Of a stretch of DNA of 5,936 nucleotides, positions 1 through 5,936 are shown in pieces. The stretch covers positions 1 to 5,936 of the forward strand of contig JACNIV010000070.1 of assembly GCA_014382915.1 (NCBI GenBank), written 5' to 3'. The position numbers and the translations under genes are program-made. This DNA is from Candidatus Cloacimonadota bacterium. GTDB lineage: Bacteria; Cloacimonadota; Cloacimonadia; Cloacimonadales; TCS61. Numbering within the stretch: the first letter of the stretch is position 1; every line of letters starts with the position of its first letter. The notes beneath the pieces were generated by a model. The model made no database searches and was not told where the DNA came from. It was given only the letters and a program-made list of their open reading frames with translations.

Positions 1-645
1 ATAATAAAGTACTTTTGCATTTTTATATGGTTTTGGAAATTTGTTATTATAATAAATTGCTAGCAAACTATTTACTTCATAATCTCTATGTTGTAATACA
101 TTGTTTGCTAATGCAGCAAGAAGCCTTCTTTTTGCACCGGGGACTTCTGTTGTATTTGGATCGGGACCTTTCATTTCTAAACAATAAATCTCATTATTTG
201 TATTATCCTTTAATTCTAAATCAAATTCATAAGTATGAGATAAAAATTGTGTCGAGGGTTTTTTTATTGCATTTAATATTTTATTTTTTTCATTTTCATA
301 ATGGCTTAAAGTTCTAGCATTACTTAGATCATCAATTATAGAATCTATAATCTGATAAACATTAGATGGTAATGTTACATTTTCTCTGAATTTTCTTCTC
401 ACATTATTTTTACCCCAAGATTCTATTGCTATTATTTCAGCAATTTTCTCCATTTCGCATCCAAGTGAAGTTTTTAAACCGTGAATTCGATGCATCAATG
501 GATCAAAATCTTTTAATAATGCCATTACAAAAGGATTTGCTGAATTAGCTTTAGGTTTAGTATCCGCCTTTTCTAAATATTTATTAACCACTATTTGAAT
601 TTGTTCAGTTATTTTTTCTTTAGTTTTTTTAGATATTGCAATCAT
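1..645 (-). CDS. Type II restriction endonuclease, probable TdeIII/MjaII family (3' end beyond window)
   Basis: The reading frame opens with ATG at 645-643 and stays open for 215 codons to the left edge, so the C-terminus is missing. A PD-(D/E)xK-type nuclease core is visible: D142 in a beta-strand-like stretch (YEFDLEL), then E157-x-K159 in CLEMKG, followed by GPDPNTTEVPGAKRRLL. That acidic-Lys strand plus PN-rich loop plus basic helix resembles TdeIII/MjaII-type restriction enzymes, as does the later run LLAIYYNNKFPKPYKN. The N-terminal 130 residues are helical and Lys/Asn-rich, without a motif I can name. The gene starts one base after the methyltransferase stop and has a strong Shine-Dalgarno inside the end of that gene, so the two form a cognate R-M pair. 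Known members of the family cut GGNCC; that specificity is inferred here. The restriction enzyme call is firm from motif and context, the family assignment moderate. Confidence 0.78.
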   Translation of the reverse strand, partial: MIAISKKTKEKITEQIQIVVNKYLEKADTKPKANSANPFVMALLKDFDPLMHRIHGLKTSLGCEMEKIAEIIAIESWGKNNVRRKFRENVTLPSNVYQIIDSIIDDLSNARTLSHYENEKNKILNAIKKPSTQFLSHTYEFDLELKDNTNNEIYCLEMKGPDPNTTEVPGAKRRLLAALANNVLQHRDYEVNSLLAIYYNNKFPKPYKNAKVLYY

Positions 646-646
646 T

Positions 647-2224
647 TTAAATCTCCTTCATTTGAAAAATTGTTTCACTATAAGCAGACTTATCTTTTTC
701 AACTCTACTTAGTACAGGTCTTTTAAATTGGTTTATTATTTCCATACCAGCTTTTTCAGCGATTATAGGATATAAATTAAATTTATCATTTGCCACAAGA
801 AACACATGATAATCATCTGCTAAGTATTTCTTACAATTCAGCAAAACTTTTGAAATACCTTCTATATAAGAATCCCTGGCTTCTTTACCTCTACCTTTAA
901 AGAGAGGACCGATTTCCAATTTGTCTTGTCTTTTATATTTGAACAAATCATACGCATAGGCGTGTTGTTCATGGTAGTCTATTAAACCTACATACGGCGG
1001 ACTGGAAAAAATTCCCTTAATTTTTTTATTTTGGAGTTGTTTACCAAAAACAGAGTTAATCTTTTTTAATGAATCAAAAAGATCAATTGTTCGTGAATCA
1101 TCGGTAAGACAAATCTGGTAAGTATTGGTTCGTAGATAATCGAATTCGCTTAATCTCTTAATCGTATCCTGACTGTATCTTTGCCACCAGCTAAAGATGG
1201 AAAACAATGGTTTGCAGATTTTATAATGTTTATGACAATAATAAGTTTGTGCAATAGGTTTTTTTAATGTTGCTAAGTCTGAATGAGTTGTTGCTCTACA
1301 TGATCTCACAGTTCTGCTTAAAATTATTTCTATAACTTGTCTTGTATCTTCATCATCAATATCTTTAATAAGCTGCTGGATAAAATCAATTTCTTTACGT
1401 ATCGGCTTCAAATACCACTTCTCTATGAATGTATTATCAGAATCCTGAAGAACTTCAATTTTATATTTATCAATTAACGAATTAAAAATTGTTATGAACT
1501 CAACTTCTTTATCTTTACCATACTGCCATTCATTAGTATTCAGATTTCGTACTTCATATTTAAAGTCAGGAGAAGGGAAATATTTATTATTAAATCGATT
1601 AAGTTCTTCTAATAATTTCTCTTCAAATTTTACGGAAGCTGAATTGTAAATAAATTCAGATAATAGTTGAGTTATGCGATTTATCTCAGTATTTAATCTT
1701 AGTATGTCATGTTTTTGTACTTTGATGTTACTTATTAAAGAGTTGAATTCAGAAACATCGATACCAATTGCATTTATACCAATTTCATTTGCTTGTACTA
1801 ATGTTGTTCCACTTCCACAGAATGGATCTAATACAATATCCCCAGGTTGAAAAAAAACCTCTTTCTTGAAATCGTTAAGATGACCATCTAAAAAATATTC
1901 TACAAGCTGTGGAATGAATTTTCCTTTATAGGGGTGTAAACGATGAACATGTTTTGTACGTTCTTTCTCACTGTATTCGTCAAAAGATAATTTCCAGTTT
2001 AGATCTTCACCTAAATGTTTTTTCCACTTCTTTTCCAGATTATTTACATTTGAATCGTAATATTTTCTTAAATCTTCAAGAGGTACTTTGGTGTTACTAT
2101 TATTTCCTATTTTTCTCAAATGACCATATTGCATTAAATATGAGATTTGTGATGGATCTGTTTTTTTCCCATAATGTTCTGTAACCCATTTACTGGCTTC
2201 TTTAATTGATAATAAGTTTTCCAT
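647..2224 (-). CDS. Type II DNA methyltransferase (SPPY class, probably N4-cytosine) with N-terminal HTH-like segment
   Basis: This 525-residue protein is an S-adenosylmethionine-dependent DNA methylase that would protect host DNA from the adjacent endonuclease. Residues 1-60 look like an excisionase/MerR-type helix-turn-helix (LLSIKEASKWV ... VPLEDLRKYYD). A motif X-like stretch (HPYKGKFIPQLVEYFL, 97-112) precedes motif I, VLDPFCGSGTT (131-141), which binds AdoMet; the motif II acidic residue is D156 in GIDVSEFN. The catalytic motif IV is SSPPY (407-411); SPPY favours N4-cytosine, though N6-adenine cannot be excluded. About 265 residues lie between motifs I and IV and probably hold target recognition, including a Cys/His group (C309, C330, H333, C337). 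The only possible start is ATG 2224, because an in-frame TAA lies at 2242-2240 with no start codon between. That ATG lacks a good ribosome binding site. The gene is 7 nt after the DUF498 gene and strikingly AT-rich compared with it. Confidence 0.9.
   Translation of the reverse strand: MENLLSIKEASKWVTEHYGKKTDPSQISYLMQYGHLRKIGNNSNTKVPLEDLRKYYDSNVNNLEKKWKKHLGEDLNWKLSFDEYSEKERTKHVHRLHPYKGKFIPQLVEYFLDGHLNDFKKEVFFQPGDIVLDPFCGSGTTLVQANEIGINAIGIDVSEFNSLISNIKVQKHDILRLNTEINRITQLLSEFIYNSASVKFEEKLLEELNRFNNKYFPSPDFKYEVRNLNTNEWQYGKDKEVEFITIFNSLIDKYKIEVLQDSDNTFIEKWYLKPIRKEIDFIQQLIKDIDDEDTRQVIEIILSRTVRSCRATTHSDLATLKKPIAQTYYCHKHYKICKPLFSIFSWWQRYSQDTIKRLSEFDYLRTNTYQICLTDDSRTIDLFDSLKKINSVFGKQLQNKKIKGIFSSPPYVGLIDYHEQHAYAYDLFKYKRQDKLEIGPLFKGRGKEARDSYIEGISKVLLNCKKYLADDYHVFLVANDKFNLYPIIAEKAGMEIINQFKRPVLSRVEKDKSAYSETIFQMKEI
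652..658 (-). promoter_or_regulatory. Strong ribosome binding site of the endonuclease gene
   Basis: Reads AAGGAGA on the minus strand, 6 nt before the ATG at 645 (7 nt from the AGGAG core). It lies within the last codons (Met-Lys-Glu-Ile-stop) of the methyltransferase gene. This fixes the endonuclease start and implies that ribosomes finishing the methylase can re-initiate one base further on. Confidence 0.85.
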
Positions 2225-2231
2225 TATATAC

Positions 2232-2573
2232 TCAGCACGTTAAATGCAAAGCAGCTATCACTTTCTTGTTTTCTGATATTTCGTTGTAAGTATTCACAGC
2301 CTGACCGGTCTTCTCGATTATCAGTTCAATGTTTCTGTTCGTAAAATGTACGATAACCTTTTTATCTATCTTCATAAGTCCGTAGGCTCCCGTACCGAAG
2401 ATGATCACATCCACTTCTACTTCCAGCAGTTCGGGAATATCTTCCATCTCCACTTTATGCGAGCGTTTGCGCCACCATGATACATCTATCTTACCGGGAA
2501 ATATTATCAGGTCACTGGTGTAGCTTTCCTCATCTATCATAATAGAACCGAACGAGTATGATTCTATCTTCAT
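2232..2573 (-). CDS. Mth938-like (DUF498/AAMDC-NDUFAF3 family) small protein
   Basis: A 113-residue soluble protein covering the whole of the Mth938-like fold. Diagnostic stretches, in order, are SFGSIMID (7-14), YTSDLIIFP (18-26), SWWRK near 32-36, the glycine turn IIFGTGAYG (57-65), and the C-terminal KKVIAALHLTC (103-113). These match the family that includes archaeal Mth938, human AAMDC and the mitochondrial complex I assembly factor NDUFAF3. The bacterial function is not established and no catalytic residues are evident. There is no signal peptide or membrane segment. The ATG shares one base with the hslU stop codon (TAATG) and has no Shine-Dalgarno in front, so its translation probably depends on termination of hslU. 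Base composition matches hslU, not the AT-rich methylase that follows. The family call is firm; a link to HslUV proteolysis is only suggested by position. Confidence 0.88.
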   Translation of the reverse strand: MKIESYSFGSIMIDEESYTSDLIIFPGKIDVSWWRKRSHKVEMEDIPELLEVEVDVIIFGTGAYGLMKIDKKVIVHFTNRNIELIIEKTGQAVNTYNEISENKKVIAALHLTC

Positions 2574-2575
2574 TA
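2571..2575 (-). other. TAATG stop-start overlap, hslU to DUF498 gene
   Basis: The hslU TAA (2575-2573) and the DUF498 ATG (2573-2571) share the base at 2573. The 20 nt before the ATG are A/T-rich with no purine-rich ribosome binding site, so the overlap itself is the likely initiation signal, through translational coupling. Confidence 0.75.
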
Positions 2576-3928
2576 TAAAATATATTTGGAAAGGTCTTCA
2601 TCGGAGATGATCTTGTTCAGTTTATTTTCGACCATTTCCTTTGTGATGAAAGCGGTTTTGATTTTTTTATCCGGCATATCAAAAAGGTATTCATCCAACA
2701 GAACGTTCATGATAGTATGCAGTCTTCTTGCCCCGATGTCTTCCATTTTTTCGTTTGCCCTGGATGCGAAATCAGCAATTTCGGTCACCGCATCATCTTC
2801 GAAATCCAGTTTAACACCTTCAGCAGCAAAAAGGGCTTTGTATTGCTTTGTAAGGGAGTTCTTCGGGTAGAGCAGGATCTTTTCCAGGTCTTCTTTGGAA
2901 AGACTGTTCAGTTCTTCACGGATTGGGAACCTGCCCTGCAATTCAGGGATAAGGTCGGAAGGTTTGGAAACATTGAAAGCGCCTGCGGCAATGAACAGGA
3001 TATGGGCAGTATCGATAAGACCGTATTTGGTGGGAACATTGGAACCTTCTACAATGGGAAGCAGGTCTCTTTGTACTCCGGATCGTGAAACATCGGCGCC
3101 CACCAGGTTTTCATTACCGGCAATTTTATCGAGTTCATCAATAAAAATAATGCCATTATTTTCCACCCTGTTCTTTGCTTCTTCGATAACTTTTTCTCTT
3201 TTAACCAGTCTGCTGGATTCTTCATCGACCAGGTAATTGTAAGCATCTTTTACTTTCATTTTTTTCTTTCTATCGCCCCTTTTAAAGGGAAGAATACCGG
3301 CCATGATATCACCAAGTTGAAAATCTATATTCTCCATTCCTGTTTGAGAGAATATTTCAATATGTGAAGGTTTAGGACGTTCTGCACTTACTTCCACTTC
3401 GCGTTCATTCAGTTCCCCGCTATCGAAGAGCTTTTCCATTTTTTTACGGATACGTTCGTGTCTTTCAGATTTTAGCTGTGTTTCTTCTTCGGTTTCATTG
3501 GGAATTACAGGTTGGCGTGGATACAGAATATCGATAATCCGGTTACGTGCGTTCACTTTTGCTTTTGCCTGCACCTGCCTTGTCATTTCTATCCGTACGT
3601 CGTTCAAAGCAATGTTCATAAGTTCACGCACCATCGATTCCACATCTCTGCCCACATAACCCACTTCAGTGAATTTTGATGCCTCTACTTTAATAAAAGG
3701 AGCATTGGCCAGCTTGGAAAGACGGCGAGCGATCTCGGTTTTACCCACTCCGGTAGGTCCGATAAGAATAATATTATTGGGCATGATCTCATGCTGAAGT
3801 TCACCTTTTACCTGTTGGCGGCGCCATCTGTTACGAAGAGCTATGGCTACAGCACGTTTCGCTTTATCCTGCCCGATTATGTATTTATCGAGTTCTTCGA
3901 CAATTTTTGTTGGTGTAAATCTTTTCAT
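2573..3928 (-). CDS. hslU: ATP-dependent protease ATPase subunit HslU (ClpY)
   Basis: HslU is the AAA+ hexameric unfoldase that caps the HslV peptidase, unfolds substrates and threads them in. At 451 residues it is full length for the family. Visible landmarks are the N-terminal TPTKIVEELDKYIIGQDKAK (5-24), Walker A GPTGVGKT (57-64), the pore loop GYVGRD (90-95) that grips substrate, a charged intermediate (I) domain around 109-230, Walker B IIFIDELDK (260-268), ELQGRFPIR (329-337, with the arginine finger region) and sensor-2 GARRLHTI (399-406). The C-terminus EDLSKYIL matches the conserved tail that docks into HslV and activates it. The ATG overlaps the hslV stop by one base and has a clear Shine-Dalgarno in the hslV tail. 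No disruptions are seen; the identification is secure. Confidence 0.98.
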   Translation of the reverse strand: MKRFTPTKIVEELDKYIIGQDKAKRAVAIALRNRWRRQQVKGELQHEIMPNNIILIGPTGVGKTEIARRLSKLANAPFIKVEASKFTEVGYVGRDVESMVRELMNIALNDVRIEMTRQVQAKAKVNARNRIIDILYPRQPVIPNETEEETQLKSERHERIRKKMEKLFDSGELNEREVEVSAERPKPSHIEIFSQTGMENIDFQLGDIMAGILPFKRGDRKKKMKVKDAYNYLVDEESSRLVKREKVIEEAKNRVENNGIIFIDELDKIAGNENLVGADVSRSGVQRDLLPIVEGSNVPTKYGLIDTAHILFIAAGAFNVSKPSDLIPELQGRFPIREELNSLSKEDLEKILLYPKNSLTKQYKALFAAEGVKLDFEDDAVTEIADFASRANEKMEDIGARRLHTIMNVLLDEYLFDMPDKKIKTAFITKEMVENKLNKIISDEDLSKYIL

Positions 3929-3930
3929 TA
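3926..3930 (-). other. TAATG stop-start overlap, hslV to hslU
   Basis: The hslV TAA (3930-3928) and the hslU ATG (3928-3926) share one base. Unlike the next junction downstream, this one also has a Shine-Dalgarno. Coupling should help balance peptidase and unfoldase, which assemble as two or four hexamers. Confidence 0.8.
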
Positions 3931-4461
3931 CAATTCCTCTATAGATATCTGATCATTAGTGTAAATACAGATTTCAGCAGCAATTTTTAGTGATCTTTCC
4001 ACAATATCTTTTGCCGAAAGCTTTGATTCATGCAGTAATGCTTTGGCAGCTGCTACTGCAAAACTTCCACCGGAACCGATTCCTACAACTCCTTCATCGG
4101 GTTCCAGCACGTCACCCGTACCGGAAATAATAAGCAGGGAATTTGCATCTGCAACAATTATCATTGCTTCCAGCCGTCGCAGGATCTTATCGGAACGCCA
4201 GTCTTTTGCTAATTCCACAGCCGCTCGTTTGAGATTACCCTTGTATTCTTTCAATTTACCTTCAAATTTTTCAAAAAGTGTGAAAGCATCGGCAGTAGCT
4301 CCAGCGAAGCCGGCAATAACTTTGTCCTCGTGCAATCTTCTGATTTTCTGCGCTGTTGCTTTTATCACAGTATTACCCATGGTGACCTGTCCATCACCAC
4401 CCACAGCCACTTTACCATCTCGTTTTACACCGATAATAGTTGTTCCATGCATCTGGTTCAT
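3928..4461 (-). CDS. hslV: ATP-dependent protease peptidase subunit HslV (ClpQ)
   Basis: HslV is the proteasome-beta-like N-terminal nucleophile peptidase that forms a double hexameric ring and degrades substrates fed by HslU in the cytoplasm. The 177-residue length is normal. The segment [21 protein letters not shown] (5-25) carries the nucleophile Thr7, so a six-residue leader (MNQMHG) must be removed to expose it. Active-site partners are D23 in GGDGQ, the lysine in the conserved TAQKIRRL helix (K39), and the GSGG turn (129-132). The C-terminus, near [11 protein letters not shown], matches the family. ATG 4461 is chosen for its well-placed Shine-Dalgarno; a second Met at residue 4 would only shorten the leader. 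It lies 25 nt after ftsH and overlaps hslU, so it belongs to the same unit. The identification is secure. Confidence 0.98.
   Translation of the reverse strand: MNQMHGTTIIGVKRDGKVAVGGDGQVTMGNTVIKATAQKIRRLHEDKVIAGFAGATADAFTLFEKFEGKLKEYKGNLKRAAVELAKDWRSDKILRRLEAMIIVADANSLLIISGTGDVLEPDEGVVGIGSGGSFAVAAAKALLHESKLSAKDIVERSLKIAAEICIYTNDQISIEEL
3935..3939 (-). promoter_or_regulatory. Ribosome binding site of hslU
   Basis: Reads GAGGA (within AGAGGAA), 6 nt before the hslU ATG. It is embedded in the last codons of hslV (Ile-Glu-Glu-Leu-stop) and supports ATG 3928 as the start. Confidence 0.8.
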
Positions 4462-4468
4462 ATCTTCA

Positions 4469-4473
4469 TCCTT
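4469..4473 (-). promoter_or_regulatory. Ribosome binding site of hslV
   Basis: Reads AAGGA, 7 nt before the ATG at 4461, in the 25-nt ftsH-hslV gap. The gap holds no hairpin and is too short for a full promoter unless that promoter overlapped the ftsH tail. Confidence 0.75.
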
Positions 4474-4486
4474 AAAAGAGAATAAT

Positions 4487-5936
4487 TTATTTTTCTGCTT
4501 CCCTTTTTTCTTTAACTTTTTTTTCAGGAACGGATGTTGTTTTTTCTTTTGGAACTTTATCTGTTTCCTCTTTTGTTTGAAGTTTTGCGTTTTTCCTGAT
4601 TTTAGCTTTTTTGGCAGCTTTGGAAATATCCTTCTTGATGTCCTGTATCCTGGCGAATTTTTTTTTCAGGAATTCCTGTTCGTTTTTGTTTACAGATTTC
4701 ATAGCCAGACCAAATATCTCATCGGTATCCAGGGTTTCTTTCTCAAGTAGTTCCTCTGCCATTTCTTCTAAAAGCTTTCGTTTATTTGCCAATATTTCCA
4801 GCGCTTTTTTATGTGCTGTTACTATTATTCTTCGTATCTCAGAATCGATGATCCGGGCTGTTTCTTCGCTGATATTCTCATGCTGGGAAATGTCTCTGCC
4901 CAGAAAGATCTGACTTTCCTTTCTGGCTACGGTCATCGGACCGATCTTATCGCTCATGCCCCAATTGCACACCATTTGTTTTGCCAGGTCTGTAGCTCTC
5001 TGGATGTCGTTGGATGCGCCGGTGGATATCTCTTCAAATATTATCTCTTCTGCCGAACGTCCACCCATCAATCCTACGATAGTCTGTTCCATGTAACTTT
5101 GTGAATAATAAGATTTTTCGGTTTGCAGGAAGTGCGTTGCACCACCGGTAAAGCCACGTGGGATAATTGTGACTTTATGGATCGGTTCCACTTTTTCCAG
5201 GAATAGTGAGCAGAGCACGTGACCCACTTCATGTACAGCAGTGATCTTTTTATCTTCATCTGTAATGACCTTGCTTTTTCTAGCTTTACCAAGAGTTACT
5301 TTATCTTTTGCTTCTTCAAAGTCATCCATTTCAATTTTTTTCTTATTTTTACTGGCTGCCAGGAGTGCTGCTTCGTTAACCAGATTTGCCAGGTCAGCTC
5401 CGCTGAAGCCGGGAGTAATTCGTGCAATGATACTTAGGTTTACCTCATTGGCAATAGGAAGTTTGCGTGTGTGAACACCCAGTATACCTTCTCTTCCTTT
5501 TATATCAGGTAGATCTACGATTATCTGGCGATCGAATCTGCCGGGCCGTAATAATGCCGGATCGAGAACATCCGGGCGGTTTGTAGCTGCAATAATGATG
5601 ACCGAATCGTTGGGATCGAATCCATCCATTTCTACCAGTAACTGGTTCAGAGTCTGTTCACGTTCATCGTGACCACCACCCAAACCCGAACCGCGATGAC
5701 GTCCCACAGCATCTATTTCATCGATAAAAGCAATACACGGTGCATTCTTTTTAGCTTCGACAAACATATCTCGTACACGAGATGCACCCACCCCTACGAA
5801 CATTTCTACGAAATCGGAACCACTGATGCTGTAGAAAGGAACTTGAGCTTCACCGGCAACTGCTTTTGCCAGGAGTGTTTTACCGGTTCCCGGTCTTCCT
5901 AGAAGAAGTACTCCCCGAGGGATTCTGCCGCCAAGA
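4487..5936 (-). CDS. ftsH: ATP-dependent zinc metalloprotease FtsH (5' end beyond window)
   Basis: FtsH is the inner-membrane AAA+ hexamer that extracts and degrades membrane and regulatory proteins. The frame is open to the right edge, giving 482 visible residues; the N-terminal membrane segments and the start of the ATPase domain lie outside. An internal Met at 5803 is not the start, because conserved FtsH sequence continues upstream of it. Counting from the first complete codon (5935), Walker A is GRPGTGKT (13-20), the aromatic pore loop region is [17 protein letters not shown] (42-58), Walker B is CIAFIDEID (67-75), and the second region of homology is [20 protein letters not shown] (116-135). 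The zinc site is HEVGH (235-239), with D310 in [11 protein letters not shown] the likely third ligand. About 60 Lys/Glu-rich residues form the C-terminal tail. The Arg in Walker A, where Pro is usual, is odd. It is the first visible gene of the cluster. Confidence 0.98.
   Translation of the reverse strand, partial: LGGRIPRGVLLLGRPGTGKTLLAKAVAGEAQVPFYSISGSDFVEMFVGVGASRVRDMFVEAKKNAPCIAFIDEIDAVGRHRGSGLGGGHDEREQTLNQLLVEMDGFDPNDSVIIIAATNRPDVLDPALLRPGRFDRQIIVDLPDIKGREGILGVHTRKLPIANEVNLSIIARITPGFSGADLANLVNEAALLAASKNKKKIEMDDFEEAKDKVTLGKARKSKVITDEDKKITAVHEVGHVLCSLFLEKVEPIHKVTIIPRGFTGGATHFLQTEKSYYSQSYMEQTIVGLMGGRSAEEIIFEEISTGASNDIQRATDLAKQMVCNWGMSDKIGPMTVARKESQIFLGRDISQHENISEETARIIDSEIRRIIVTAHKKALEILANKRKLLEEMAEELLEKETLDTDEIFGLAMKSVNKNEQEFLKKKFARIQDIKKDISKAAKKAKIRKNAKLQTKEETDKVPKEKTTSVPEKKVKEKREAEK

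Noticed and set aside
239..300. A-rich runs in the endonuclease frame (minus strand) that could cause frameshifting or mark a pseudogene.
   Set aside because: The frame is intact through them and the downstream D...ExK core is in the same frame; low GC is enough to explain the runs.
15..317. Plus-strand open frame of 100 codons.
   Set aside because: It lies antisense to the well-supported endonuclease frame, is rich in Leu/Tyr/His without recognisable motifs, and has no ribosome site; it is a shadow.
1..2231. Insertion sequence, integrase or attachment-site repeats that would explain acquisition of the R-M module.
   Set aside because: No transposase frame, terminal inverted repeat or duplicated flank was found; the left boundary is outside the window, so direct repeats cannot be assessed.
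2223..2250. Minus-strand TTTGCA-16 nt-TATAAT, resembling a sigma-70 promoter for the methylase.
   Set aside because: The TATAAT overlaps the methylase ATG, so transcription would start inside the gene and omit the only start codon. Such matches are also common by chance in A/T-rich DNA.
4462..4486. Possible terminator or regulatory element between ftsH and hslV.
   Set aside because: The 25 bases contain no inverted repeat or U-tract; only a Shine-Dalgarno is supported.
4043..4750. Plus-strand open frame of 235 codons antisense to hslV and the ftsH tail.
   Set aside because: Its Phe/Ser-rich content is the complement of Lys/Glu codons in the genes beneath it, and no domain is visible.
5801..5803. 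ATG that could be read as the start of a short FtsH-like protein.
   Set aside because: The Walker A loop and conserved flanking sequence continue in frame upstream to the window edge, so this Met is internal.

Overview
The window is a single minus-strand block of six tightly packed genes, with no stretch over about 25 bases left uncoded. In transcription order (right to left) they are: the 3' part of ftsH (runs off the right edge), hslV, hslU, a small Mth938/DUF498-family gene, a DNA methyltransferase, and the 5' part of a type II restriction endonuclease gene (runs off the left edge). Spacings are 25 nt, 1-nt overlap (TAATG), 1-nt overlap (TAATG), 7 nt and 1 nt. No terminator-like hairpin or convincing promoter separates any of them, so they read as one transcription unit.

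The right-hand three fifths (about 2232-5936) is a proteostasis cluster. FtsH is the membrane AAA+ zinc protease. HslV is the threonine peptidase and HslU the AAA+ unfoldase of the two-component HslVU protease. All three keep their catalytic motifs, apart from an unusual Arg in the FtsH Walker A loop. The small DUF498 protein is translationally chained to hslU.

The left-hand two fifths (1-2224) is a restriction-modification module. The methyltransferase has an SPPY catalytic motif and an N-terminal helix-turn-helix-like segment. The endonuclease has a D...ExK nuclease core and looks like the TdeIII/MjaII family. This part is visibly more AT-rich: sample lines run about 20-30% GC, against about 42-57% in sampled lines of the protease genes. 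The change falls at the DUF498/methyltransferase junction, which suggests the module was acquired horizontally and landed flush behind the hslVU genes.

The organism is a bacterium that uses Shine-Dalgarno starts, has moderately low GC and encodes both FtsH and HslUV. The sequence alone does not let me name a phylum. I see no RNA gene, insertion sequence, CRISPR array, integrase or repeat family. The most noteworthy point is the apparent co-transcription of a foreign R-M module with an ftsH-hslVU operon; the individual proteins belong to known families.
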